In this document: positions 1 to 29,150 of the stretch, piece by piece | Numbering within the stretch: position 1 is the first letter of the stretch | Layout: each line of letters opens with the position of its first letter | Origin: Apricaphanius iberus | Taxonomy: Eukaryota > Chordata > Actinopteri > Cyprinodontiformes > Aphaniidae | Assembly: GCA_028564705.1 (NCBI GenBank) | Contig: JAPXFQ010000189.1 | Location: 124,001-188,000, forward strand | Direction: 5' to 3' | DNA: 64,000 nt | Position numbers and translations under genes: made by a program | Notes under the pieces: model-generated | What the model saw: only the letters and a program-made list of their open reading frames with translations | Told to the model about the DNA's origin: nothing | The model's database searches: none

Positions 1-126
1 GACTTTTTTTACATAAACAGTTGTGTTCATACATACCGACACTGTTACATAAATATATTGAGCTTGGAACAATCTTTCATAATGAAGAAACAATTTAAAT
101 TTAACCAAAACAAAAACCCACATGTT

Positions 127-132
127 TTTATT
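127..132 (-). terminator. cpn1: cpn1 polyadenylation signal AATAAA
   Basis: AATAAA on the minus strand 127 bases past the stop codon. It is the first canonical hexamer seen downstream. The cleavage site should lie near 105-115. Confidence 0.6.
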
Positions 133-258
133 ATATAATTATACTAAGACTACAAAGATATAGTGTATTATGAACATGTATCAATTACATAATTAATATA
201 CTGGGGTATGCCTTCTCTGTGTTAATTTCTGTGTGAAGTCTGAGTTTTTATGCATGTT

Positions 259-18099
<17,841 letters not shown>

Positions 18100-19194
18100 G
18101 GTCCCCTCAAAAACACAAAGGTGTGAAACACAGAGGAGGGTGGAAAGGGAGGCTGCCCCGAAACTACCCAGAACACACGATTTTCAGATGTGTGTTCTTA
18201 CATGCCAAACATTTCGCTTACAGCTCTTTTCTTGTTCCCCCTCTTGCTCCTGCTCTCCCACTGCCTCCTCCCACATAGACCTCTGAGTGAAGAGCAAGCA
18301 AGGACAGCCCCCCTTCTCCTTCTTTGTCTCACCCTCCTCCTCCAACAGCTGCTCCTCTTTCACTCTATTCCCCTTTGGGTCCTTGTCAAGTACATGCTAC
18401 TTGCTTTATTAGTACTTTTGAATGCTTAAAAAAAATCCCCTCCAGGCAGGCTCTCTCTCTCTTTCTGCACACAGAAATTAGCTCTGTCTGTGTGAAGCAC
18501 GCAGTTTCTGTCTTATTTTCTGTCTTTAACTCAACTTATACGCTGCTTTCCTGGGAAAGAGGTTGTTTCCACGGAGCTGCTTTCCCCAGCTCTTGCAGTC
18601 CTCAATCATCCATTCATTAACTCTTAAGTCAACACACAGTCTCTGCGTCTGAGAGGGTGCAGGCATGTGTGCCTGCGTCCCTCAGATGAATCAATGGGAA
18701 CGCTTTCACATCCTTTACGGTGCTTTTGCGGCACTGTTTCTTTAAATCGGAAACACAAACATACAGCGCAGAAGTATTGTTCCCCATTTGTGTGTGTGTG
18801 TTTTTTTTCTTACATTCTATCATGTTACAATCTGTTTTTTTATAGGATAGATCAACTACATGTAATGTGCATTTGTGAGTTGAAAGAAAAGTGATGCAAA
18901 GTTTTGAGAAGTTTTGTTAAAAAAAATTGCAACTTTACTGTGCTGAACTTACTAAAATTATACTTGTAAACATTACGTTAATAAAATCAAAAAGAAGAAA
19001 TTTGTCTAAAGCAGTTTAAAACAACAAGAATGGGAACAAAAATCTACAATTTCTGTTTTGTTTTCGTTTTTTTGATACATTTTTTTGATAGATTTATAAT
19101 CTATTTTAATGCGTACCCTATATGTGGGTAGGGGTTATAGGGTTGTCTTGTGCACAGACATGGGCATCGTCAAGGAAATAAGGTTGGGAATCAC

Positions 19195-19995
19195 TGATCA
19201 CAATGGAGCCTTCAGGGGATGGCCTATGGTGGCTGTGGCCACCCTTGGCTGACTCCTGACCACCCCACTGGCAATTATAAATGTTAGTAGGATCACTTAT
19301 TCATTTCATCCCTAAAATACACAGTCAGGCAGGTGAGCCACACTACACCTTCGATTGCACACAGTAGCCAGCTCTCTCTCTCATGCTCCCACCCTACCTC
19401 CTTGCCACTTTTGTGTACTCAGACCGCAACAAGTCAGCCAAAATGGTTACAGTTAGCTGTTACAGCAGCTGTTTGATGTGTTTATGACACATTTTGACAA
19501 GAGTACCTACTTAAAGTCTTTAGTTGGTGCATGTATATGTTATGTCAATTTTCATACAATGAAGAAAGTCCACAGACATATCTTCTTATTTTAAGATCAA
19601 AAGTACAAGGAGGAGTAAAATAGATGGCAGGAAAGCAACAGAGGCTTAGTGAGGAGGAGAAGGAGGAGGATGAAGAGAAACAGACAGAGCAGCATGAAAA
19701 GGATACACGGCCAGGACTGGTGACAGAACACAATGACGAGGAAATACAGTCAGCAGCAGACCAGGGGCAGTCAGCAACATTGATCACAGAAGCGTGTCAG
19801 GAGCTGGCAATAGCTGGGGTTCCACATCCTCCTGCACCAACAGATAAAGTTATCATGTGGCTATAATAATGAAATTAATGGCTACCTTAGATGGCAGCAT
19901 CATCTGGAGAAATGTATGTTTTGTTTAGTGTGTTTCCATTAAAATACAAATCATGACATAATCATTTAAAGCTTTGTGATTCATGTTATTACCTG

Positions 19996-20071
<76 letters not shown>

Positions 20072-20450
20072 CAGAATAACTGATTTTGCCTCTCTTAGCC
20101 TCCTAAAATTCAGATTTGTTGGTATTCAAATTGTTGGTATCTGCTTTTCTTGTTTTATTTACTATAAATGTACACCTTATACCAAATATAATTGCAAAAT
20201 AAAAGTAATTTTTTTGTGAAAGTTTAAATTTGAACTTCACAGTATATCATTAGTAACATTAAATATAGCGCAAAAAATCAAAGTGTATCAGTAGGAGTTT
20301 CCTTAAGTCTTTCTGAAGGTATTTCACAGGACGGTTTTCTACAACAGTAGAATAAAGTTCTGAATTTATAGTTTTGGTGGGCCACTCCAAAATTTTAAGT
20401 GGCCTCGTCTGGCCACCGCAACGAAAAATTTCTGGAGGCGCCACTGTTGA
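19195..20450. mobile_element. Probable decayed hAT-like DNA transposon containing an (ATT)n tract
   Basis: The right end AATTTCTGGAGGCGCCACTG and adjacent TGGCC blocks match inverted-end sequence frequent in fish hAT elements. The left side has a weak counterpart with TGGCTGTGGCCACCC. An acidic 80-residue ORF at 19624-19866 (EEEKEEDEEKQ) may be remnant N-terminal coding sequence. No transposase core is visible. Confidence 0.4.
19996..20069. repeat. (ATT)n microsatellite
   Basis: About 24 perfect ATT units, between cpn1 and itgb3. Confidence 0.97.
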
Positions 20451-20998
20451 TATAAATTGTGTCAGACAGTTTTACTTCTTTGCTCCTGTCTCAAGCCTTC
20501 TATCAGATTCTGAAATATAGAGTCTTTGAGGGTCTGGTGTGGTCAAAGTGAAGCATAACGTAGACATATTCTCCAGCCTGAGCTGTGGATCTCTGCACCT
20601 CCTACGGGAATACCATGGGCCTCTTGGCACTCACTGTTACCTCTTTTATCTCAGCTGAACAGCTTTACTGTAGCAATATGCTTTATTATGGATCAAACTA
20701 AAGTAAACAATTGTAAAATACAGCCCTTTTCAAAGCTATTTGCACTCTTTGAAACTTTTTTTTCATTATCTCGTGTTTCAAACAAAACCCTTAGTATCCA
20801 GTGCTTGAGAGCTGAAATCCTCCAACGTTTAGATCAGTGGTGTCCAGATTTTCTGCATCAGAGTCAAGTAAAAAAAAACACAAGGGACGTTTTGAGTCAG
20901 GAGGTTTGGTGTGTGGTGATTGTGATTTTACATAAGTTCAACACAATTCTTTATCCAAAGTTCCCAAATTAAAGAGATCCAACCAGAGGCAAAACCAG

Positions 20999-21042
<44 letters not shown>

Positions 21043-21044
21043 TG
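20999..21044. repeat. (TG)n microsatellite
   Basis: A mostly uninterrupted GT/TG tract with one early GC interruption and a terminal TTTG. Confidence 0.95.
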
Positions 21045-21654
21045 GTGTTAAACTGAGTGATTTACCATCCTCTCACATTCAACTGCAACTTTCCTCTTTA
21101 GCTAAATAACTATTTAAGTCACTGTTACAAAATGAGTGTGCTGGCTTAGTAATCCGCAGTATTAATAATAGTGGTTAAAAGACAGACAATTAACTATCAC
21201 TATTACTGAAATGAATACTTACAAGGCGCTGCCTGCTCGGCAGAACCAAAAAAACTTAGCTCAAATGTCAGTCTAAATTCCCTGTTTCCATCTCGATAGA
21301 TTTAACAACAGGTTAAAGTATTAAGGTTCAAATTCATGCACTGGCTCCCGCAAATCACAATGAATACTACAATGTTGAACTTTTTTTTTTTTACAGGTTA
21401 TCAAACTCACCGACATCTATCAAGTTGCTGGAACAAACGCTATAATCTACTTTTCTCGATTTAGTATACACAAAATGCCTGATGTGATGGGAGATGGCTA
21501 AATGTTCCAACATAGTATGAACAAAATGGTTGGGATGGCTGATTTTGGAAGTCTACCTATTTAAATATAGACCAACGATATTATGGAGTGAGAATAATAG
21601 TAATTCTAAAATATCTTTGAAAACCCTGTCCTGATACAAGTCCGGATCTCTTAT

Positions 21655-23092
21655 TCTCTATCCATCCATCCATTATCCAGGGTCCGGTCGCGGGGGCAGC
21701 AGCTTAAGCAGAGAATGGCAGACTTCCTTCTCCCCAGCCACTTGCTCCAGTTCCTCGGCAGGAATCCCAAGGCATTCCCAGGCCAACCGAGAGACATAGT
21801 CCCTCCAGCATGACCAGATGCCCGAGCCAACTCAGATGGCCCCTCTCGATGTGAATGAGCAGCTTCCCGTATGATTTATAATCTCACCCTATCTCTAAGG
21901 TAGAGCCCAGACACCCTATGAAGGAAACTCTTTTCAGCTGCTTGTATCCGTGATCTCTTTCTTTCGGTCACCACTCAAAGTTTGTGACCATAGATGAGGG
22001 TAGGAATGTAGATCAACCGGTAAATCGAGAGCTTTGCAATTCGGCTCAGCTCTCTCTTCACAATAACAGGCCAGTACAGCGCCCGCATAACAGCAGACGC
22101 CTTACCAATCTGTCTATCGATCTCCTACTTCATTTTTCCCTCATTCATGAACAAGACCCCCAGATACTTGAACTCCTTCACTTGACCTCATCCCCGACCT
22201 GGAGAAGGCACCCTATCCTTTTCTGGCTCAAGACCATATTCTCAGATTTGGAACTGGTATCTCATCCCGGCTGCTTCACACTCGGCTGCAAACCGCTCCA
22301 GCCAAAGCTACAGATCGCATTCTGATGAAGCCAACAGGACCACATAATCTGCGAAAAGCAGAGACCCGATCCTGAGGCCAACGCAACGGATCCTCTCAAC
22401 ACCTTGGCTGCACCTAGAAATCCTGTCCATAAAAGTTATGAACAGAATTGTGACAAAGGGCAGCCTTTGCAGAGTCAGAGTCCAGCTTACCAGAAATGAG
22501 CCAAAATTATTGCCAGCAACGCGAAACAAGTTCTAAAATTGGTCATACAGGGACCTAACAGCCCGTATCAAAGGGAATGGTACCCCATACTCCTGGAGTA
22601 CCTCCACAGGACTCCCCAAAAGTACACTGTCGAACGCCTTCTTCAAGTCCACAAAACACATGTAGAGCTGAGGGTGTAGAGCTGGTCCAGTGTTCCACTG
22701 CCAGGACGACAAATGCATTGTTCCTCCTGAATCCAAGGTTCGACTGACCTCCTCTCCAGAACCCCTGAATAGACCTTACCAGGGAGGCTCAGAAGTGTGA
22801 TCCCTCAATAGTTGGAACACTCTCTGTGGTCCAAGAATAGAGTCCCATAACATCCAGAGCCTTGAGTGACTCTGGGCGAATCTCATCCACCAGCCTGCCA
22901 CCGAGGAGATTTTTAACAACCTTGGTGACCTCAGCACCAGAGATAGGAGAGCCTGACCCAAAAATCGCCAGACTCTGGTCCAAATTTAAAAGTGTGCTGG
23001 TGGGATTAAGGAGGTGGACCAAAATCGCTTCAAAGCATTCTCAGCATTCTCAGCAATCTTTTTAATATCCCTTTACCTGCGAAGACCCTAAA
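21655..23092 (-). mobile_element. 5'-truncated, disabled non-LTR retrotransposon (RT-bearing LINE)
   Basis: Minus-strand fragments read EIRPESLKALDVMGLYSW, then YMCFVDLKKAFDSVLL (RT motif A region), EYGVPFPLIRAVRSLYD, LFITFMDRISRCSQGVE and GSLLFADYVVLLASS. In the last, the second catalytic Asp of the FADD box is Tyr. The 3' end is a short GATG-type repeat (TCCATCCATCCAT at 21659 on the plus strand), a tail seen on RTE/Rex3-type fish elements. The family call is tentative. Confidence 0.8.
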
Positions 23093-23313
23093 CCAGGGGT
23101 CCCTAAATCCAGGCCTCAAGGGCCAGTGCCCTACCAGTTTTAGATGTGTCTCTGCTCCAACACAGCTGATTCACATTGTCCAACTTCCTCCTCAGCATGG
23201 TAAAGTTCTGCAGAGGACTGCTTATGAGCCATCATTTGATTCTGGTTTGTTGAACCAGGGAAAGAACTAAAACCTGCAGGATACTGGCCTGCCCTAAATC
23301 ATTGTTGTCCCTG
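23093..23313. repeat. Palindromic MITE, near full length
   Basis: The left arm ACCAGGGGTCCCTAAATCCA, with TTTTAGATGTG inside, mirrors the right arm, which includes AAAACCTGCAGGATACTGGC. It abuts the LINE at 21655-23092. Confidence 0.55.
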
Positions 23314-23589
23314 CTGCTGGCCTCTGGTCTAATGTCTCTTCCCTGACTGAGGTCTTTACTATTATGGCATTAAAATAAATAAAAATTTAGAAAGTATAAA
23401 AAATATACATTTATAGTTGTATATTTTTTTTTACTTTCTACATTTTTTTACTTTCTACTTTTTCTACTTTCTACATTGATGTCAGTAGTGACATCACTGT
23501 GGTAATAACCTCAAAGTCCATGATATATCATTGATGTATTATCATAATCACTTATATTCTGTTTCCATCTGGTCAGACTCTCCCTGACT

Positions 23590-23905
23590 TGCTTTGTTGA
23601 TTGTGGAAATAAAGATGTTTGGAGATGCTCTCCATCCAGTCTGACCGACCTTCAGTCATTTTGCAAAGAAGAATAAGCAAAATGTTCAGTATTTAGATGT
23701 CTACAGCTGTTAGGGACATGCCCCCATAGAAGCTGTAATGTTGGCAAAACTTGGTTCAAGAAAGTATTGACTCCCAGCAACACATTTTATATTTTTATTT
23801 GCAAGAAAAAATAAATTATGCACTACATTGTGTTGATCTATTATGCAAAACCCCAATGAAAGGCACAAAGGGTTGTGGTTCTAATGTGAATTTTTTTTTT
23901 GAAAA
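23590..23905 (+). repeat. Tc1-like transposon 3' fragment
   Basis: Contains TCCAGTCTGACCGACCTTCA, TTTGCAAAGAAGAATAAGCA, AAGTATTGACTC and a terminal GTTGTGGTT block, in the order expected for the end of a Tc1-like transposase gene and its right terminus. Confidence 0.6.
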
Positions 23906-25946
23906 AAGCTTATTTTAATGCAAGACACTAAATGCTGCCACATAACATAAGAACATCATTTTATCCAGTTTATCTCGAATTTTCTCTTCGAAGGCTTGTG
24001 CATAATGTTGGAGACCACAACAAAAAAAAGCTGAGGACTGGTAACGTTCCATAATTTATTAAGCTCCACAGAGCTGAAGCGTTCCCATCTGTGCATGGGT
24101 TCTCATCTGAATTTGTCTGACTGATCTACCAGCTGTTTCTGTTTTAGAAAGCACTCAGAGCTTTAAAAAGCCAACCGGTTTAAAGAGTTGCTTGGCATGG
24201 ATATAGAAATCTGGTGAAGGTGTTGCGAAAACTTTAAAACCCCATTTGAGGGACCTGAGGGATGACTGAGCTAAAGAGGCATATTCAGAAACACAAAACC
24301 AGTTCATCCAAACCCCAAAGAGTCACAACCAACCCCAGAAGATGTGCCTAAACAATACATCTTCACAAACTAGTCAGTGAAGACTTCTACTGCCGTTCAT
24401 CATTTCTGTTATGTTTCATGCATATGTCTTATTACACACATACAAATATGTATTTGTGTCTGGAATCATCCAGATTGACCTCTTTTTTTTTTAGTAAACT
24501 CAACACTCAAATCCCAGAAAACATGAATTTATGACATTCTGATCAACAGCAAAAACAATTTGTCGTTTCAGAGCCTTTCTAATAATAGAAATGTTTTTAT
24601 ATTTTCCTTCATTCAGGGAGCCCTCGCTTAATAAACAGCAGCTGAGTGTGTTGGCTAAAAACCACATCATAATGCTCCATAGCTGCCTGAAATACTTCAG
24701 ACATCTTTTGCTGCATTGCTTCTTCCACATGTGGATTACTCTGTGGTTTGGTGATTTTCTTTTTCCATTTTTTTAATAAAAGCTCGCCTTCAGTAAGCTG
24801 CTTGGGGTCACACAATGGTTCTCTACATGCTCAGTATTCTGGTAATTGGTGTGCATGTTTGTCTTTTATTATTCCACTTCAATTGTTTCGTATCTGAACA
24901 CAGTTTATTAGGGATGCGATTAAACTTTTAATTTTTATAAAAATGTAGTGCTATGAAAAAGAATTTTGCCTCCAACCAACCATTTCTAAAACCACAAATC
25001 ACCCTCTAAACCTTATAACTATTTATGTGTCTCTTTCCAGAAAGGAATGGAGCTATGGATAATACAGACTAAAAATGTTGTCACCACAATTTGTGGCATT
25101 CATGGCAATAACAATAAAAATGATGATAATAGTATTAGGAAATTTATTTGAAGATGTAGCCTACCCATTGTCAAATAAGCTGTTATAGAACACTATGTAC
25201 ATAAGAAAAGTGCAATTACACTAGTAACAATGCGCAATTAGTCTGTTGTTTTCTATTATTTATCTAGATAATGCTCTTATGAAAACATTAAAAAAATTTG
25301 GGTGGGAAATACTGCCCGGTTTAGGTTTTCTGTGCTTGTGTGGATGCCAGAGAAATGCTGCTGAAACAGGGACAAGATACAACAATTAATTAATTTTATT
25401 CATTTTTATTATGTTTTTGTTGTTTTAATGAGATCCAGAGTTGATCTTAATTTATTTTTTTAATGTTTTTTGCTTCTTGGTCTAAGTGACCCTGACCAGA
25501 CTTGCAGTTATAGTGTACTTACAGTTACATTCCGCAAGAGGGCAGTGTAATGCTTTTGAAAACCAAAAAAAAAAAGTTACTTACAGTTTGAAGTTACCTA
25601 ATTTGATTTTAATTAACAGCCAAATTTAGTTTTTAATCAAGATTACATTAGAAAAAGTGTGTTTGGAACATTTAGATGTATTTTTTTTATTTCCTGCTTG
25701 CAGGGTTTTTTTATTTATTTTAGTTCTATGCTGACTTCATGGAATAAAACAACAAAAATTATTAAAAGTATAGAAAACATAGATTTTTGAGCCTATTATA
25801 GTAAATTATACATCTCGATCTCTTCAGGTTTTGAAAGCTTAGGTACTGCAGTTCCCCCGCCTATTTTGCTAATGAACTGAATTAGGGGGAGTGGAGTTGG
25901 GCTGGCTTTTAGACATCTGACTGTATTTGGAGTTGTTTGACTTACA

Positions 25947-25960
25947 GATAAGTTTTTTCC
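25947..25960 (+). promoter_or_regulatory. itgb3: GATA and ETS core motifs just upstream of itgb3
   Basis: GATAAG at 25947-25952 is followed five bases later by TTCC, an ETS core read as GGAA on the minus strand. The pair lies about 80-90 bases before the itgb3 ATG. Closely spaced GATA/ETS sites mark megakaryocyte-type promoters in mammals. Function here is inferred only, and no TATA box was seen. Confidence 0.35.
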
Positions 25961-26037
25961 TGTTCTCGTCAACTGGTGCTGCTCAAACCACAGCTCACTG
26001 GCAGCCTGCATCCTCGCCGAGAGCCCTCAGCTACAGC

Positions 26038-26110
26038 ATGGGTGCTCTCCCAATGCACTGGGTCTTATGGATGTGTGTCTTCACATTTGCAGGGATAACA
26101 GCAGCAAGCG
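26038..26110 (+). CDS. itgb3: itgb3 coding exon 1 (signal peptide)
   Basis: ATG with A at -3 and G at +4, then [20 protein letters not shown] second in-frame Met follows at codon 6, but the first gives the better context. Donor GTGAGT after a split Gly codon, as in human ITGB3. Confidence 0.88.
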
Positions 26111-29067
26111 GTGAGTTCAGGTTCTTGTTTATTTTCCTGTTTATATAACTAAAGGCAACAGAGGGGTTATTAAAAGGTAGAAGGATGTGCTTTTTAGGGT
26201 TTTTATCCTGCCTTTTTGCATTTTTCCCCCAAAAGGAAATGAAAGAGGCTCCCAACAATAAAAAGATTTTCTAGAGTTACAGAGATTTGTGAAATACTCT
26301 ATAGGCTGATTAAGAGGAGGTTACAAATTCGGGATACACCAATACCGATACTTGTATCAGGTATTAGGGCCAATACTTAATACTTAAAATGTGGAAAATT
26401 TGCAATAATTTCACAGAAAAATTTTCACTTGTAAATGTATATTTGTGGTCATTTTTATTGATACTTTTCTATGATCTAATTCACTATTATTTGTTGTATC
26501 AAGCAGGGAAGAAAATAAAACCTGTCTTCCAATTCATTGCATTTTTTTGTCATAGAAGTATTGGCGTTGGTGCTAAGATCCAAGTATTTGTATCATATCG
26601 GTTAGAAAAAAGTGGTATAGTTGGATCCCTATTGCAAATATTGATTGGGTATTAAGCACTTCACAATGTTATATTTGCTCATTTTAGTCTTCAATCAGTT
26701 AATTGTGTCACTATAGTGTTTAGGTTTGTTGGAGTGGAGTAACAGCACAGGTAAAGTCAGCTAAAGTCTTGCACTCCTAACAAATCAGAAAACTAAGATT
26801 TAAAGACAGAAAAAAAATCCATAACATATTTGTTAAACATTTTTGAGTCGTTCATCTCAACCATAATTCAAAATAAACATTGCTGGTCCTGCCCTCATCT
26901 TATTAGGACCAATTTTATTTTTTAATTATAAGCATTTTTCATCTTGGTCCATTTTAAGGTTAAACTAAACAAACTCATCCTAAAGCTGAAACAGATTTTT
27001 TTTTATCCAGTTACAACAAATTTGGTTCTAAATGGCTCCTTTTGGGTTTTTATTAGCTAATCAAACACACACATTTTGTGGTTTTAACTATAATTTGTAA
27101 CCTCAATTAATGCAATACTCAAAAGTATTGAAAGCTCGTTAACTTATTTAAACTTTGTCACTTAAAGCCACAAATTTCTGGGGTTTTATGTGACATACCA
27201 ACACAATGTAGCACACAACTGTGAAGAGAAATGCATGTGTATTTATTCCACCCTTTAGTCTGATACCTCTTTCAATGCAATCACTTCCTTGCTCAAAGAT
27301 TCAGCCATACAAGTCCACTGTATCTCTGGAGGAGTTGCATAGATTGACAGCTCAGTTGGGAGAATCTACTGCAAGGACAACCACATGCGAATTCAACCAA
27401 TCTGGCCTTTATGGAAGACTGGTCAAAAGAAAGCATAAAGAAGTCCTGTTTGCAGTTTGCAACCAACCATCTGGTAGAAACAGCAAACATGTGGAAGAAG
27501 GTGCTCTAGCTAGGTGGCTTACATTAAAAACACTACATGTGGAGCAACACACAATACCCACAGTAAAGCATAGTGACTGCAGGAAAATCCTGGAATAATA
27601 ATGCTAAAGGATGCAAAAACTTAAACAGTGATGTTCACAGATGCTCATCTATTCAATCTTACCAAGTTGAGCTGTTTAACAAAGAGGAAAGAATTTTTTT
27701 TTCAGTAAATACTTTTCCTTCCACCTCTGAATTAGATTGTGCTTGATTTATTTAATAAAAAAATAATAAAATAAAATACATTATAGTTTGTGGTTGTAAC
27801 CCTGCAAAAATGTCAGGCCAAAAGAATTAGACACAAACAGTCTCATACCCCTCTGTTAAAACAGCATGCGGTTTCGGCGTTGACCTTAATAAAGCTGATG
27901 GGATTTTTTTCGTTCCTAGTTTCAGAGAACTGACTTGTCTCCTCTTAAATTCAGGTTCAAACGTGTGCACGTCCAGAGGAGCCAGCACATGCAAGCAATG
28001 TCTGGCCGTGCACCCCAGCTGCGCTTGGTGCTTCCAAGAGGTGCGTACTTCTTTCTGCTTCGCTTCATGCAAGTAACGAGCTGCCAGACTGATGCAGACT
28101 GGCACAGACCTCCCCATCAAACAGCAGTAATACTCAGGGAATTTCTAAAAGTGAGATATTGAATTGTCTGGTACTTGTGACGCCACAAACAGAAGCGTGA
28201 ACACCATTAAGTGCCTCATGTGTCCTTAGAGACTTACATCTTCCAAACACATGAAGGTGTAGTCATGCTCTCTAGTGCCAGCTCACGGTTTATCACAGTA
28301 AAACTCAGTAACGGAGGGCAGAATATGCAACAATTAACTTGTTTAAAAAATATTTACAGATTTAAGATTTTAGCCTCTCTTACTAGGCAGAGTTGAACTT
28401 GTTCATAGTAAGAGACAAAGTCCTATAGTTAATACACTCCTTAAACTCAATAGGTCAAAATGGTTTTGACTGAATATGTTTCACTATGCTGCTCCAATCA
28501 GAACTTTGGCCATGGAGTAGCCAGCTCATCACGCTGTGACCTGAAGAAGAACCTGATTGCAGCAGGATGTGAGCAATCAGGTCTGGAGTCTCCGACCAGC
28601 AGACTCCAAGTGATCGAGGACCGGCCTCTCAGCAACAAGGCGGCCGGAGCAACCCAAGATGTCACCCAGATAAAGCCGCAGAAACTGCACATTACTCTCA
28701 GGCCAGGTGGGTCCCTTCGAGACAGAGTTGTGGTTCCAGTTCAGGAGTTTGATTGACAGCCATTAACTGTGGCACATTTCCCAGATGATGCAAAGCGGTT
28801 TGTAGTGAAGGTGCGTCAGGTAGAAGACTACCCTGTTGACCTTTACTACCTCATGGACCTGTCCTACTCCATGAATGATGACCTTTTCCGCCTGCGGACA
28901 CTGGGCCGAGGCCTGGCCGAAGCCATGAACCGAACCACCAGCAACCTGCGTATGGGCTTTGGGGCTTTTGTGGACAAGCCGCTGTCGCCGTATATGTACA
29001 TCTCACCTGAGGCAGCTGTGAAAAACCCCTGCTACAGGTATATGTAAAAATACCAATACAACTATTT

Positions 29068-29150
<83 letters not shown>

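Larger units (their letters stand above)
18100..25930. other. Intergenic region between divergent cpn1 and itgb3
   Basis: No supported gene. 18100-18600 is the presumed cpn1 promoter and 5' leader region; I can name no sites there. The remainder holds a possible hAT-like relic (19195-20450), a (TG)n tract, a degenerate LINE (21655-23092), a palindromic MITE (23093-23313) and a Tc1-like tail (23590-23905). From 23906 to 25930 the DNA is AT-rich, and nothing was recognised there. Confidence 0.7.

Noticed and set aside
19983..20219. Poly-Tyr ORF
   Set aside because: Translation of the (ATT)n microsatellite.
26031..26258. Minus-strand 75-codon ORF over itgb3 exon 1
   Set aside because: Shadow of the signal-peptide exon and AT-rich intron; no supporting features.
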